64,000 nt of DNA from JAEUWI01 sp942492815 (GCA_942492815.1 OW818658.1:3410001-3474000); one strand, 5' to 3'; counted from the first letter of the stretch, positions 8,000 through 17,922 are shown. Numbers and translations: made by a program. The notes: a model not told the origin generated them from the sequence alone.

Positions 8000-9670
8000 T
8001 TACTCCTTCGTCGTCTTTTTCACCAGACCCACGAACTCAGCGCGATAGCCGCCTTCGTCGCGGTCCTGGCCCTCCTTGGCCCACGCCAATACCTTCGCGC
8101 GATCCACACTGCCCTTGTGCTCCGAATCGCGGAGCAACATCCCGAAGCCCGCCACCGCCGCCGCGAACTTGAAGTCGCCCGACATGGCCTCGAAGGCTTC
8201 CATGCCTTTGTTGTAGGGGAATTCGAGCAGCGCGCTCGTGTTACTCTCCGGGGCTTTGTAGCGCAGCTTCAGGTTGAAGAGTTCATCGGCCACCAGCCCC
8301 GAAGGCGGCACGATGACGACTGAGTCCTGCTGATAGCGAAGGTCGTCCACCGCTTTCACGCCCGCAGGCACAATTTCGTAGAGCGCGGTGACGGCATGCC
8401 CCGCGCCGATCTCCCCTGCATCCTTCCGGTCGTCCTTGAAGTCCTCCGCCGCCAGCACGCGATTCTCATAGCCCACGAGGCGATAGGACGAAACCTTCGC
8501 CGGGTTGAACTCCACCTGAATCTTCACGTCCTTCGCGATGGTCTGCAGGGTACCCGAAAGCTGCTCCACGAGCACCTTCCGGCCTTCTTTCTCACTGTCG
8601 ATGTAGGCGTAGGCACCGTTGCCCTTGTCCGCGAGCATCTCCAGCGTGCTGTCCTTGAGGTTGCCCGTGCCAAAGCCGAGCACCGTAAGAAAGACATCCT
8701 CGTTGCGCTTCTGCTCGATCAGCGCGAAGAGCTCCTCCTGCGAGGTCAATCCCACGTTGAAATCGCCGTCGGTGGCGAGGAGCACGCGGTTGATCCCGCC
8801 TTCGATAAAATTTTCCTGCGCGGTTCGGTAAGCCAGTTGAATCCCCGCGCCGCCGTTCGTCGATCCACCGCTCTGAAGCGCGTTGAGGGCCTTCATGATC
8901 GGCCCCTTGCGATCGCCCGGCGTCGACGGCAGTGCCAGGCCTGTGGCCCCCGCATACACCACCACCGCGATCCGATCCCGCGCCTCAAGCTGCTCCGCCA
9001 ACAAGGTGAGCGACTGCTGCACCAGCGGCAGCTTGTCCGGCGACTCCATCGAGCCCGACACATCCACGAGAAAGACCAGATTCGCCGCGGGCCGCTCCTC
9101 CCGCGCCACCTCGCGCCCTTTGATACCGATGCGCGCCAGGTAATGCTCCGGCTTCCACGGGCACGTCGCCACTTCCGTCAGCGTCGCAAAGGGCGCATCG
9201 CCTGCGGGCGCCGGGTAGTCGTAGTCGAAGTAGTTCAGCATTTCCTCAATGCGAACGGCATCGCGCGGCGGGCGTTGGCCATCGTTGATGAAACGGCGAA
9301 TGTTCGCATAGGATGCCGTGTCCACATCGATGGAAAAAGTGGAGAGCGGTGCCTGGGCCACGGTGTGGAACGCGCCCTCCGCCACGCTGGCGTACGTCTC
9401 CGCCGAGGGAGGAATTGTTTCGACGGCCACACTTCGCGCGGGAGGCGCGTAGGGCGCTTCTTCATAGCGCAACGCCATTGACTCAGGCACGGGCGGAGCC
9501 TCCGCCGCGCTCGCCGCTGGTTGGGGTGCAGATACCGGTGCAGGCGCGCTCGCGTCCATCGCCTGGTCCACCGGTTTGTCCTTCCTCGTGGTCGCACACC
9601 CAGGCACAAATATGGCAGCAAGAAGCAACATCGCCCCCAACGAGAAAACATAGGGATACTGTCTAGACAT
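8000..9670 (-). CDS. YfbK-like von Willebrand A lipoprotein
   Basis: A 556-residue exported protein. The N-terminus is a lipoprotein signal (hydrophobic run then FVPGC, Cys about residue 20), followed by a Pro/Ala-rich linker. Then comes the YfbK-type N-terminal domain (STFSIDVDTASYANIRRFI, EEMLNYFDYDYP), a von Willebrand A domain with a complete MIDAS start (LVDVSGSM, about residue 200; DGDFNVG further on), and a C-terminal domain of the DUF3520 type (GAGHAVTALYEIVPAG). The start at 9670 is supported by GAGGG eight bases upstream. A longer frame to 9778 lacks this. The protein is a close paralogue of the next gene upstream, from a tandem duplication. vWA domains mediate metal-dependent protein contacts. 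The ligand is unknown. Confidence 0.85.
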   Translation of the reverse strand: MSRQYPYVFSLGAMLLLAAIFVPGCATTRKDKPVDQAMDASAPAPVSAPQPAASAAEAPPVPESMALRYEEAPYAPPARSVAVETIPPSAETYASVAEGAFHTVAQAPLSTFSIDVDTASYANIRRFINDGQRPPRDAVRIEEMLNYFDYDYPAPAGDAPFATLTEVATCPWKPEHYLARIGIKGREVAREERPAANLVFLVDVSGSMESPDKLPLVQQSLTLLAEQLEARDRIAVVVYAGATGLALPSTPGDRKGPIMKALNALQSGGSTNGGAGIQLAYRTAQENFIEGGINRVLLATDGDFNVGLTSQEELFALIEQKRNEDVFLTVLGFGTGNLKDSTLEMLADKGNGAYAYIDSEKEGRKVLVEQLSGTLQTIAKDVKIQVEFNPAKVSSYRLVGYENRVLAAEDFKDDRKDAGEIGAGHAVTALYEIVPAGVKAVDDLRYQQDSVVIVPPSGLVADELFNLKLRYKAPESNTSALLEFPYNKGMEAFEAMSGDFKFAAAVAGFGMLLRDSEHKGSVDRAKVLAWAKEGQDRDEGGYRAEFVGLVKKTTKE

Positions 9671-9786
9671 GGAATTTCCCTCGGTGGAATGATGAACTGC
9701 CCTGCACGATGTTCCAATTGGCGCTCCTGCGCACTGTGAATAGTATGCCGGAGCGCATGCGAAAGTTCCATTCACCACAATCGACC

Positions 9787-11619
9787 TTACGATGCGCCAC
9801 TCAGGCTTCCAGCCCTCCGAACCAATTCAAGAAACTCGCCGCGCTCTCCCTCCCCGTGGTGCGGTCCAGCCCACTCCAGGACATCTTCATAGTCCGCCGA
9901 AGCGCAGTGGGGCGAGTCTCGCAACAACATCCCGAATGCGCCAACCGATGCCGCAAACTGAAAGTCTTCCGGGGCCTTGGAAAAGGCCAACACGGGAGGT
10001 GCACATGGAAAAACAAGCTCCCTGCTTTCGGATCCCTCAGGCTCCTTGTAACGAAGCTTCACCGTGAACCATTCGCCCGAGTGCGCCGGGCCGGTTGGTC
10101 GCTCATCCTGATAGCGGAGCGTTTCCGAGTCGCGCGTTCCGCCCGTCGGCACAATCTCGTACAGCGCGGTTACGGTGTGTCCCGCGCCAATCTCGCCGGC
10201 GTCGACGGCGTCATCCTTGAAATCCTCGGCGGCGAGCTTCCGGTTCTCGTAGCCGATGAGGCGATAGGACTCCACCTTGATCGGATTGAACTCGACCTGG
10301 ATCTTTACATCTTTCGCAATCACCGCGAGGGAGCCGGTAAGCTCCTTCACGAAGACCTTGCGCGCTTCCCGTATTGAGTCGATATAAGCATAGGTCCCAT
10401 TGCCTCGATTCGCCAGTTGCTCCAGCGTGCTGTCCTTCAGATTGCCGGTACCAAAGCCCAGCGTCGTGAGAAACACACCGGTGTCCCGCTTCTCCTCGAT
10501 GAGGCGAAATAACTCGCTTTGATCCGTAACGCCTACATTGAAGTCGCCATCCGTCGCCAGAATCACCCGATTGATCCCGCCCTCCACGAAGTTCTCGGCG
10601 GCGATGCGATAGGCCAGGTGAATGCCCTCCCCGCCGTTGGTCGACCCGCCACTTTCGAGTCCCTCCAACGCGTCTAGAATCGCGCCGGTGAGATTACCCG
10701 GCGTGGACGGAAGCGCCAGGCCCGACGAGCCGGCATACACGACGATGGCCATCCGGTCGTCCGCACGAAGCTGCTTCACAACGAGCCCCAACGACCGCTT
10801 GACTAGCGGAAGCTTGTCCTCCGATGCCATCGACCCGGATACGTCAATCAGGAAGACCAGATTCGCCGAGGGGCGCTCCCGTTCGTCCAGTTCCTTCCCT
10901 TTGAGCGCTATCCGCGCGAGCACGTTGCCCGGCTGCCAGGGACAGTCGGCAACATCAAGATGGGTGGCGAAGGGCACCTGACCCACGGGCCCGTTGTAGG
11001 GGTAGGCAAAGTAATTGATCAGCTCTTCGATGCGGACCGCACCCACGGGGGGTAGGCTTCCATCCAGAATAAAGCGACGAACATTAGCATAGGAGGCGGT
11101 GTCCACGTCGATCGAGAAGGTGGACAACGGGCTCAATTTTACCTCCAGGAATCGATTTTCCACCTCGTGGGCATAGCTTTCAGTACCCTGCGGGCTCCGG
11201 GCTGCCAAGCCGCTCTCCGCGTGGATCGTGTATCCGTTCTGGATCGGCGGGGCGGGTGGTGGCGTCTCGCGCAGCGTCCGGGCATTCCGTTCCTCTATTT
11301 CCCACACCTCCTGAACCGCCCGCTCGACCCGCGCGCGCACTTCCGGATCCTCCAAATCACTCTGAAGCATCCAGTCCCGCGAGGGTGCCGTGGCACCCGC
11401 ATTGTTGATGTCTGTTATCATGAATCGCTCGACGCCCTCCGGCAGATTCAACACCATCTGCCGAACCCGCAAGGCCTCCGCCGATGGCCCTTTTTCCTCG
11501 GGCGCAAGCGGGCCAACCGCCAAGAGCAACCACAATACGGCTGCCGCCAGCACAACGCCCGCCGTCGCAAACACGACGACCCACCGACCCATTCGAATTC
11601 TGGTTTGACTAACGCGCAT
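9787..11619 (-). CDS. YfbK-like von Willebrand A membrane protein
   Basis: A 610-residue paralogue of the downstream vWA lipoprotein with the same domain order: YfbK-type N-terminal domain (STFSIDVDTASYANVRRFIL), vWA domain with MIDAS residues (LIDVSGSM, about residue 256; DGDFNVG) and DUF3520-like C-terminus (GAGHTVTALYEIVPTG). It differs in its N-terminus, which has a basic start and one transmembrane helix (about residues 13-34) with no lipobox. About 80 residues with a helical, sigma-regulator-like look (VRQMVLNLPEGVERFMI) follow. The pair is separated by 116 bp and reads in the same direction, so it is probably one operon. The different anchors may place the two copies on different membranes. 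Confidence 0.85.
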   Translation of the reverse strand: MRVSQTRIRMGRWVVVFATAGVVLAAAVLWLLLAVGPLAPEEKGPSAEALRVRQMVLNLPEGVERFMITDINNAGATAPSRDWMLQSDLEDPEVRARVERAVQEVWEIEERNARTLRETPPPAPPIQNGYTIHAESGLAARSPQGTESYAHEVENRFLEVKLSPLSTFSIDVDTASYANVRRFILDGSLPPVGAVRIEELINYFAYPYNGPVGQVPFATHLDVADCPWQPGNVLARIALKGKELDERERPSANLVFLIDVSGSMASEDKLPLVKRSLGLVVKQLRADDRMAIVVYAGSSGLALPSTPGNLTGAILDALEGLESGGSTNGGEGIHLAYRIAAENFVEGGINRVILATDGDFNVGVTDQSELFRLIEEKRDTGVFLTTLGFGTGNLKDSTLEQLANRGNGTYAYIDSIREARKVFVKELTGSLAVIAKDVKIQVEFNPIKVESYRLIGYENRKLAAEDFKDDAVDAGEIGAGHTVTALYEIVPTGGTRDSETLRYQDERPTGPAHSGEWFTVKLRYKEPEGSESRELVFPCAPPVLAFSKAPEDFQFAASVGAFGMLLRDSPHCASADYEDVLEWAGPHHGEGERGEFLELVRRAGSLSGAS

Positions 11620-11847
11620 GACCCTTCCCTCCTGATTGACCTGCGGCGGGACGGGATGTCTCGCCGCCTCATGACCCTATACGCCGCCGGAGGGAGCAGG
11701 TTCATTCGCGCACCAACGAATATTTCCCACCGCTGCGGTGTAGACTCCCTGGAGCCGCGCTAGGCATCCACGCGCGGGCGTGCTACACTACAGCCGTACC
11801 CAGAAACAGGCCGTCGCAACGCGGCCAAAGCAGGAGGAATGAATCGC

Positions 11848-12681
11848 ATGTTTGGAGCAATCGGACGCTGGTTCCGCTCGGTGGGCTTTTTTCTTTCGGG
11901 CAATCTCGACGCCTCGCGGCGCAGCCTGGACACCAACCCCCACGCCGTGGCGGCGCGTTATGACGATGTGGTGCGGGACAAGACCACCCGCTTCCACCAG
12001 TACAAGCAGGCGGTGGCGGGGCTGATTGCCCAGCAGGAGGGCAAGATCCAGGCGGCGACAACCCTCACGGAGGAGATACGGCGACTGGACCAGTTGAAGG
12101 CGGGCGCGCTGGCGAAGGCGAAGAAAAAGGTGGAGGAGTTAAAGGCCCAAGGTGCCGGGGAAGACTTGATCCGAAATGACGCGGAGTACATGAAGTGCCT
12201 CGCGGCCTACAATGACTTCAATTCCACACTCACGGAGAAAAACGCCCACGTGGAGGAATTGGAGAAAGACATCAACAACTACGGCGAACGCATCAAGGAA
12301 CACAAGCTCCAGATGCAGGGCCTGATGCGCGAGATCGAGAAGATCAAATCGGAGTCCAAGGACGCCGTGGCCGATGTCATCTCCGCGAAGGAAGAAAAGG
12401 AAATTTCGGACGCCCTCGCCGGACTCTCGCGCGATGGCAGCGAAGCCGACCTCCAGGAATTGCGCAAGCTGCGCAACGAGGTGAAGGCCGAAGCGCGAAT
12501 CTCCAAGGAGCTCTCGGGCACGAACACCAAAGTGCTCGAAGAGGAATTCCTCGCCTACGCCCGCCAGTCGGAAAACAGCAACGAATTCGACGCCCTCATC
12601 GGCCTCGCGGGTAGCGCGGAGAAGAACGCGCCCGTGGACGAGATCAAGCAGGCGGATCGCCTTCCCGGCCTGCCGGAATAG
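11848..12681 (+). CDS. PspA/IM30-like ESCRT-III-type protein
   Basis: The 277-residue protein starts with an amphipathic helix (MFGAIGRWFRSVGFFLSG), as PspA/Vipp1 proteins do for membrane binding. It continues as long charged helices (about residues 30-185) with heptad-like patterns, then a less regular C-terminal part. PspA/IM30 proteins belong to the ESCRT-III superfamily and form rods or rings on stressed membranes. Start 11848 is chosen over the in-frame ATG at 11839 because AGGAGG (11832-11837) is ten bases from 11848 but only one base from 11839. A tandem-AAA ATPase follows after 15 bp, an arrangement reminiscent of ESCRT-III with its Vps4 disassembly ATPase. Assignment to the family is by pattern, not alignment. 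Confidence 0.7.
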   Translation: MFGAIGRWFRSVGFFLSGNLDASRRSLDTNPHAVAARYDDVVRDKTTRFHQYKQAVAGLIAQQEGKIQAATTLTEEIRRLDQLKAGALAKAKKKVEELKAQGAGEDLIRNDAEYMKCLAAYNDFNSTLTEKNAHVEELEKDINNYGERIKEHKLQMQGLMREIEKIKSESKDAVADVISAKEEKEISDALAGLSRDGSEADLQELRKLRNEVKAEARISKELSGTNTKVLEEEFLAYARQSENSNEFDALIGLAGSAEKNAPVDEIKQADRLPGLPE

Positions 12682-12696
12682 CACCGGCCCGCGCTG

Positions 12697-14505
12697 ATGG
12701 ACGCACCGGCCCATGAATTTCTGCGGCAGGCTGGCCGGATTCTCAATTCCGGCCAGTCTCGCTCTATCTCGCTGACGGGCAACATCCACGACCTCTTCCA
12801 CACGCCCGAGGATGGCTATGTTCCCCTGATCGATTTTCTGATCCGGCACTGGCGCATCCCGAAGCACATCCTCCTCGTCTACGAATTAAATGGGCCGATT
12901 CGCTTCGTCGACAGCGGCGATCTCGCCGTGGTGCGCGAAGCGTGGTTGAAGTGGCGCACCGGTCTCGGCAGTGATGAACTCGCCATCAAACGCATGCTCG
13001 CCCCCGCCAACACCGAAGCCCAGACCGCCCTCCTCCAGCGCGATTTCGACCAGCAATTGCAGCAGGCCGTGGGCCAGCCCACCGTGGCGCTGGAGTTCCT
13101 CCGCCAGTTGTGCCTCTGCTCCCGTGGCGCGCCCGGCGGCAAAGCCCCGCTGGAATCGAACCTGATCATCCTCGTCGAAGCGGCGGACCTGATCCTGCCC
13201 GAGGGCGAGGCGGCCCACCTCTCGGATCGCGATCGCCACCGCATGAGCGTGTGTCACGACTGGTTCTCCGATCCCGGCTTCATCAATGGCGGCGACTCCG
13301 TCGTGCTCATCGCCGAATCGCGCAGCCAGATCAACCAGCGCGTCGCGCGCCTCCCCCACTTACTCGACGTGGCCGTACCCGCGCCCGATGAAGCCTGCCG
13401 CCTCCATTTCATCGACTGGTATCGCACGTCCCTTGCTTCCGGCTTAAGCCTGCAACTCTGGGGCTCCGACGCCGAACTCGCCCGCGCCACCGCGGGCCTC
13501 TCCATCCACGCCCTGCTCCAATTGCTCAAGGGCGCCGTACACCAGCGCACGGCCCTCACCCAGGCGGAAGTGATCGACAAGGTCGCGGCCTACATCGAAA
13601 GCCAGCTCGGCGAGGACATGGTGGAGTTCAAGAAGCCCGGCCACTCCCTCGATGATGTGGTGGGCTTCACCCGACTCAAGACTTTTCTCCGCGATGAGCT
13701 CATGCCCCGCTTCAACGCCACCGGCGAAGACGCCCTCTCCGGCGCGGCGGTCGGCGGCGCCATCGGCAGCGGCAAGACCTTCATCTTCGAGGCCGTCGCC
13801 GCCGAAATGGACATGCCCGTGCTGGTGCTGAAAAATATCCGAAGCCAGTGGTACGGCCAGACCGACGTGCTCTTCGAGCGACTCCGCCGCGTGCTGGAGG
13901 CCCTCTCGAAAGTGCTGATCTTCGTCGATGAAGCCGACACCCAGTTCGGCGGCGTGGGCCCGGAGGAACAGGCCACGGAACGCCGCCTGACGGGTAAAAT
14001 CCAGGCCATGATGTCCGACACCAAACTCCGGGGCCGCGTCACCTGGCTCCTCATGACCGCGCGGATTCATCTCCTCTCCCCCGACATCCGCCGACCCGGT
14101 CGTGCGGGCGATCTCATCATCCCAGTCCTCGATCCGGAGGGCGAAGACCGCGCCGCCTTCATCCGCTGGATGGTGAAACCCGTACTCGGCGAGACCGTGG
14201 ACGACAGCACTATGACCGCCCTCGAAGCCGCCACCAAAGGCTTCGCCGCCGCCAACTTCTCCGCCATGCGCGCCGAACTCAAGGCCAAGCACCGCCTCGC
14301 GGGCCCCCTCGACCTCGAACGCACCCTCGCCGCCATCCGAGATCACCTCCCCCCGCCCATCGAAGACACCCGCCGCTACCAGACGCTCCAGGCCCTGGTG
14401 AACTGCACGCGAAGAAGCCTCCTCCCCGATCCCAACGTCACCGACGAAGAGCGCGCAAAGTGGACCAGGGAAATCGCGGCGCTTGAGGCCCGGGGGATTC
14501 GTTGA
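12697..14505 (+). CDS. tandem AAA ATPase, degenerate first domain
   Basis: This 602-residue protein seems to carry two AAA units. The C-terminal one is complete, with Walker A GGAIGSGKTF (about residue 352-361), Walker B LIFVDEAD (about 408-415), a sensor-1 strand (VTWLLMTARIHLL) and the RRPGRAGD arginine-finger segment of classical AAA proteins. The N-terminal half has AAA-like strands (NLIILVEAADLIL and VVLIAESRSQINQRVARLPH) but no P-loop, so it is a degenerate domain. It is co-directional with and 15 bp from the PspA-like gene, so it is a good candidate for a remodelling ATPase acting on that protein. This role is inferred from context. Confidence 0.8.
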   Translation: MDAPAHEFLRQAGRILNSGQSRSISLTGNIHDLFHTPEDGYVPLIDFLIRHWRIPKHILLVYELNGPIRFVDSGDLAVVREAWLKWRTGLGSDELAIKRMLAPANTEAQTALLQRDFDQQLQQAVGQPTVALEFLRQLCLCSRGAPGGKAPLESNLIILVEAADLILPEGEAAHLSDRDRHRMSVCHDWFSDPGFINGGDSVVLIAESRSQINQRVARLPHLLDVAVPAPDEACRLHFIDWYRTSLASGLSLQLWGSDAELARATAGLSIHALLQLLKGAVHQRTALTQAEVIDKVAAYIESQLGEDMVEFKKPGHSLDDVVGFTRLKTFLRDELMPRFNATGEDALSGAAVGGAIGSGKTFIFEAVAAEMDMPVLVLKNIRSQWYGQTDVLFERLRRVLEALSKVLIFVDEADTQFGGVGPEEQATERRLTGKIQAMMSDTKLRGRVTWLLMTARIHLLSPDIRRPGRAGDLIIPVLDPEGEDRAAFIRWMVKPVLGETVDDSTMTALEAATKGFAAANFSAMRAELKAKHRLAGPLDLERTLAAIRDHLPPPIEDTRRYQTLQALVNCTRRSLLPDPNVTDEERAKWTREIAALEARGIR

Positions 14506-14567
14506 CCTTCCCGCGCTGTCCTGACACTTCGATTCTCCCCCGGCTCAACTTCCGTGATGACGGGTGC

Positions 14568-14608
14568 CACCCTCAAACGGCGGAGCGCAGCGACAGAGTT
14601 TGTGGGTG
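14568..14608. terminator. hairpin between convergent genes
   Basis: CACCCTCAAAC (14568-14578) pairs with GTTTGTGGGTG (14598-14608) at 10 of 11 positions around a GC-rich loop. It sits in the gap between the AAA gene and the convergent DUF2971 gene. Confidence 0.4.
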
Positions 14609-14630
14609 TAGAGCCTCTGACCTAATGATA

Positions 14631-15581
14631 TTATTGCAAATCAAAAGTCGAAGTCTTGATATCCGGCCAATAGTTAACGTCAAGCTTTGCCGCGACGTAA
14701 AGATATTTCCGGAGCCCAATCTCGGCGAGAGCGTGGTCAAGCTTTGGACCTATGTAAATCTCGGATAGTGCAAACGTTGACTCATCATTTCCATCTTGAA
14801 CGGGAACGTCCAAATACGGCACGAAATACCCTGTTCTAATCCTCGTTCGGAGAAGATTATCAATAGGAATCGCATGTGGTGAGCCAAATGGATCTGGCAC
14901 AAGACGCCACTCCTTTTCAGGCTCGAAACTTGGTCGTTTAAATCGGCATGCCAAACTCATAGCCGCGTGTATGCAATCCAACGAAATACTGTGAAAGCGA
15001 TCTTTCCCATTTGAAATCTTTTCCAACATCGACCAGTAAATCTCTAAGATCGCATCCAGACACCTCCGTTGAATAGATGTCTCGTAGACTACTGGTATAA
15101 ATTCAAAGAGATCTGCGCCCGCGTGCTGATAGATGCTTAAGGTCTTCAAAAGCTTTCCCACATCGAACCCGATGCAATAACCTGCACCTCCGTTCGAATA
15201 GGCCCGATACTGGCTGATGTCGTCCGGCTTGGAGGAGAAAGATACGAAGTACGACGCTGGCAATGTCTCGTGAAACCGTGTTTGGGAAATGAGGTTCTCA
15301 AGGCACCTCTCCAGAAACTCTGCCTTTTCCGCTGTGGAAGCTTTCTTGAGATCCAGCAGAACCTCTCGAAATAATGTCCAGCCATACTTCATTTCCTGCG
15401 GATCATTCAGATGCAAGGCGTGGGTCGCCCAAATTTTGCGCGTTTGAATGATCCCCTCAATCCCGCAAGCATCAGTGTAATGGTAGGCAACTTTGGGGGA
15501 GGCCCCTTCCCCTTCACAAAGTCGTTTGAGTTCACGATCTACTTCCAACATCGTCTTTTCATGCAATTCGTGATAATTCAC
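14631..15581 (-). CDS. DUF2971-family protein
   Basis: The 316-residue protein shows the DUF2971 pattern near its N-terminus: YHYTDACGIEGIIQTRKIW followed by ALHLNDPQEMKYG. The middle SYFVSFSSKPDDISQYRAY and GAGYCIGFD segments also fit. The family's function is unknown. Members are scattered through mobile and defence-rich DNA. The start is a GTG at 15581, supported by GGAG nine bases upstream. The gene is clearly more AT-rich than its neighbours and lies alone between the AAA gene and the TerB_N-type gene, so it looks like an insertion into an otherwise coherent locus. Confidence 0.75.
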   Translation of the reverse strand: MNYHELHEKTMLEVDRELKRLCEGEGASPKVAYHYTDACGIEGIIQTRKIWATHALHLNDPQEMKYGWTLFREVLLDLKKASTAEKAEFLERCLENLISQTRFHETLPASYFVSFSSKPDDISQYRAYSNGGAGYCIGFDVGKLLKTLSIYQHAGADLFEFIPVVYETSIQRRCLDAILEIYWSMLEKISNGKDRFHSISLDCIHAAMSLACRFKRPSFEPEKEWRLVPDPFGSPHAIPIDNLLRTRIRTGYFVPYLDVPVQDGNDESTFALSEIYIGPKLDHALAEIGLRKYLYVAAKLDVNYWPDIKTSTFDLQ

Positions 15582-15799
15582 TTGACCATTCTCCGAAAGT
15601 ATGTCCCCTCCGCATCTTCCAGTGTTGGGGAGTGATTCTATCTATGGACTCGCCCGCAGCATTGCAACTACCCACTATTCCAACACCCAAAAACTCCGTC
15701 GCTGCACTTTTCCGCTTGAGGGTGGCATCGCGAAGCCATGTTGATCGACAACGATGTCCTTTGGCAAACCGACCGCAATGGCTCATGCTCGGTGAGGCT

Positions 15800-17848
15800 T
15801 TACTGGTCTACCTCGTCGACCGCGAGAAGCGCAGCACCGTCATCTGCCACCTCCTTCGTCCAAGCATCTAAACTCAGAATCGCCTCCTTCAAAAATACCC
15901 CCTCCCGTTCCCCCAGTGCAATAAACTCCGCCTCACTCCAATCCCCACGCTGTAGCATCGCATACAGCCCATCGCGATAGGCGTCCCGCACCTGTACCGA
16001 CTCCTCCTGCACCTCTCCTCCCCCCGCCGCGCCCTTCCGCACATACCACACCTCTCGCGCCCCGGCCTCCTCCCCCGTCACCGCCTCGATCTCCTGCATC
16101 GCTTCGCCCAGACGCGCCGCAAAGCGCTTCGTCTCGCGCATGAGCCGCGCAAGCGCATCGCGATTCACGGGATTCTTCCCTTCCGCCATGGCCATGGGAA
16201 CGAGCGCCTCAAGCAAGGCGTCCAGGCTGAGCATGGGCAACTCAAATGCCCGCCAGGCGCGACGCAACGCGCGACGCTCTTCGTCCCCGATGCTGAAATT
16301 TGCACCGGCCACACCCACAAGGAATACTCCGGCTTCGATACGTTCTTCCTCGTTTAAGATTGCGCGCAAGCGACGCGTGAGGCCCGACAGCTTCGGCGGA
16401 TGCTTCAACAGGCGCTTGCGCAACACGCCAAGGCGGTGTTTGTCGTGATCGTTGAAGTGGTAGAGCGAATTCACGATCTCCGAAACGTGGAGCACTTCAA
16501 TGTGGTCCACCGCGCCATCCATCTCAGCCATCGCGGCGCCCAGCGACAAGAGCAGGGCACCGGCAAGGTAGTAGCGCTCGCTGTCGGGTGTCGGCTCCTC
16601 CGCCGCCCGGATAAGCACCACCCGTTCGTCCCCGCGATAAGGGCCAAGCAGCAGGCGCGGCTCGGGAATCAAGCCGTAGCCCGCAGCGCCCGCCGCCGCA
16701 ACAATCGCGAGGCTATCCGTCATCGAAAGCTCCTTCGACTTGCCCAGAGCCACCCCCGCCGCCGTCGCCGCCTTGACCATCGGGACGAGAATGCGCCCCT
16801 CCGCATTGGCGTACTCGGCGACGAGCGCGTCCCACGCGTTTTGCGGACTCTCCGAGTCGTCACAGGACTTCCACAGTTCGACCAGCGGCGTAAACTGATC
16901 CGCAGCACCCATCACGTCCGGCGCGGTGACGGACCACAGCTTCGCAAAGTGCTCCCAGCTTTGCAGTGAAGGATTGACGGGACGATACTTCCACGTGCGC
17001 TTCGCTTCGGCGGACTGAATCGTCATGCCCTCGCCGAAGCGCGCGCAGTACTCCGCCTCGAAGCGCGCGCGAAACGCATCGGGCTCGTCCCGATACGCGC
17101 CGCTTCGGGCACAGCGAATGTCCTGACGCGCCACCTCAAAGGCGAGCGCCGCTGGCAGCGGCTTCTTTCGCTCATAGAGCCAGGTCAGCGCCACGGCGAG
17201 CGAATCGTGGTGCAGCGGAACACCACGCGGCGCAAAAAGCCGCTTGAACCACGCGGGCTTGAGCTTCTCGATGCCCTTCGTGGCAAAGAGAAAAGCCGCA
17301 AGGCGCGAGGCGCTGCTGAAAAAAGACGGATGCGCCTCGTAGTGCTTGAGCAGGTGCATGAGCACGCGCAGGACGCCCTCCGGATCGCCCCGGTCTATCA
17401 GGGCGTGACGCTCCAGTCCATAGAAATAGAGAAACGCATAGTTGATATCGCGCAGGGGAAGGGAGCGCTCCGACGCGAGCCACTGGAGATAGTTCGCGCG
17501 CTGCACCGGCGATAGCGAAGCGTAGCTCGACCAATGGCCAACGGCGGGCGCGCCATCGAAGTCCGGTGTGCCGATCTCCAGCGTCGTGTCGATGCAAGAT
17601 GCCTCGGCCTCCGCAGCACAACCCTCCGACGTGTAGAGCATGGGATTCGGGATCGTGAATGCCCCAATATCCACTGCCTCATCGCCCCCGCGCCACGTCA
17701 ACGCCGCCACGCCGGGCGGTGCCTCGCCCTCAATCAGCGCCCACGGAATGGTCCAGCGCTCGTCCGCATCGTGGACGCTCGGCACAGACTCCAGATCGCC
17801 TTCGGGCGCTGGATTCGGCAAGCTATCGGGAACGGGGTTCGTGTTCAT
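15800..17848 (-). CDS. TerB_N/TerB_C-type protein
   Basis: A 682-residue cytoplasmic protein. Residues about 103-155 carry the TerB_N signature: VGHWSSYASLSPVQRANYLQ, then WLASERSLP and YAFLYFYGLERH. The middle includes an all-helical region with two acidic turns, and the C-terminal third resembles TerB_C/TerB-like helical domains (GDWSEAEFIALGEREG and LSLDAWTKEVADD). TerB_N and TerB_C domains are known from stress and conflict systems related to tellurite resistance, where they sit beside ATPases. Start 17848 (ATG) is preferred. A TTG-started extension to 17902 would translate the edge of a repeat. The gene follows the giant AAA ATPase on the same strand, separated only by a 9-bp minisatellite. 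Confidence 0.75.
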   Translation of the reverse strand: MNTNPVPDSLPNPAPEGDLESVPSVHDADERWTIPWALIEGEAPPGVAALTWRGGDEAVDIGAFTIPNPMLYTSEGCAAEAEASCIDTTLEIGTPDFDGAPAVGHWSSYASLSPVQRANYLQWLASERSLPLRDINYAFLYFYGLERHALIDRGDPEGVLRVLMHLLKHYEAHPSFFSSASRLAAFLFATKGIEKLKPAWFKRLFAPRGVPLHHDSLAVALTWLYERKKPLPAALAFEVARQDIRCARSGAYRDEPDAFRARFEAEYCARFGEGMTIQSAEAKRTWKYRPVNPSLQSWEHFAKLWSVTAPDVMGAADQFTPLVELWKSCDDSESPQNAWDALVAEYANAEGRILVPMVKAATAAGVALGKSKELSMTDSLAIVAAAGAAGYGLIPEPRLLLGPYRGDERVVLIRAAEEPTPDSERYYLAGALLLSLGAAMAEMDGAVDHIEVLHVSEIVNSLYHFNDHDKHRLGVLRKRLLKHPPKLSGLTRRLRAILNEEERIEAGVFLVGVAGANFSIGDEERRALRRAWRAFELPMLSLDALLEALVPMAMAEGKNPVNRDALARLMRETKRFAARLGEAMQEIEAVTGEEAGAREVWYVRKGAAGGGEVQEESVQVRDAYRDGLYAMLQRGDWSEAEFIALGEREGVFLKEAILSLDAWTKEVADDGAALLAVDEVDQ

Positions 17849-17922
17849 AAAGCGCCTGGTCGATTCTTTGGACTGCGTGGACGAAGTCGACAAGGTAGAC
17901 AAATCAATCAGTCACCGGCCGC

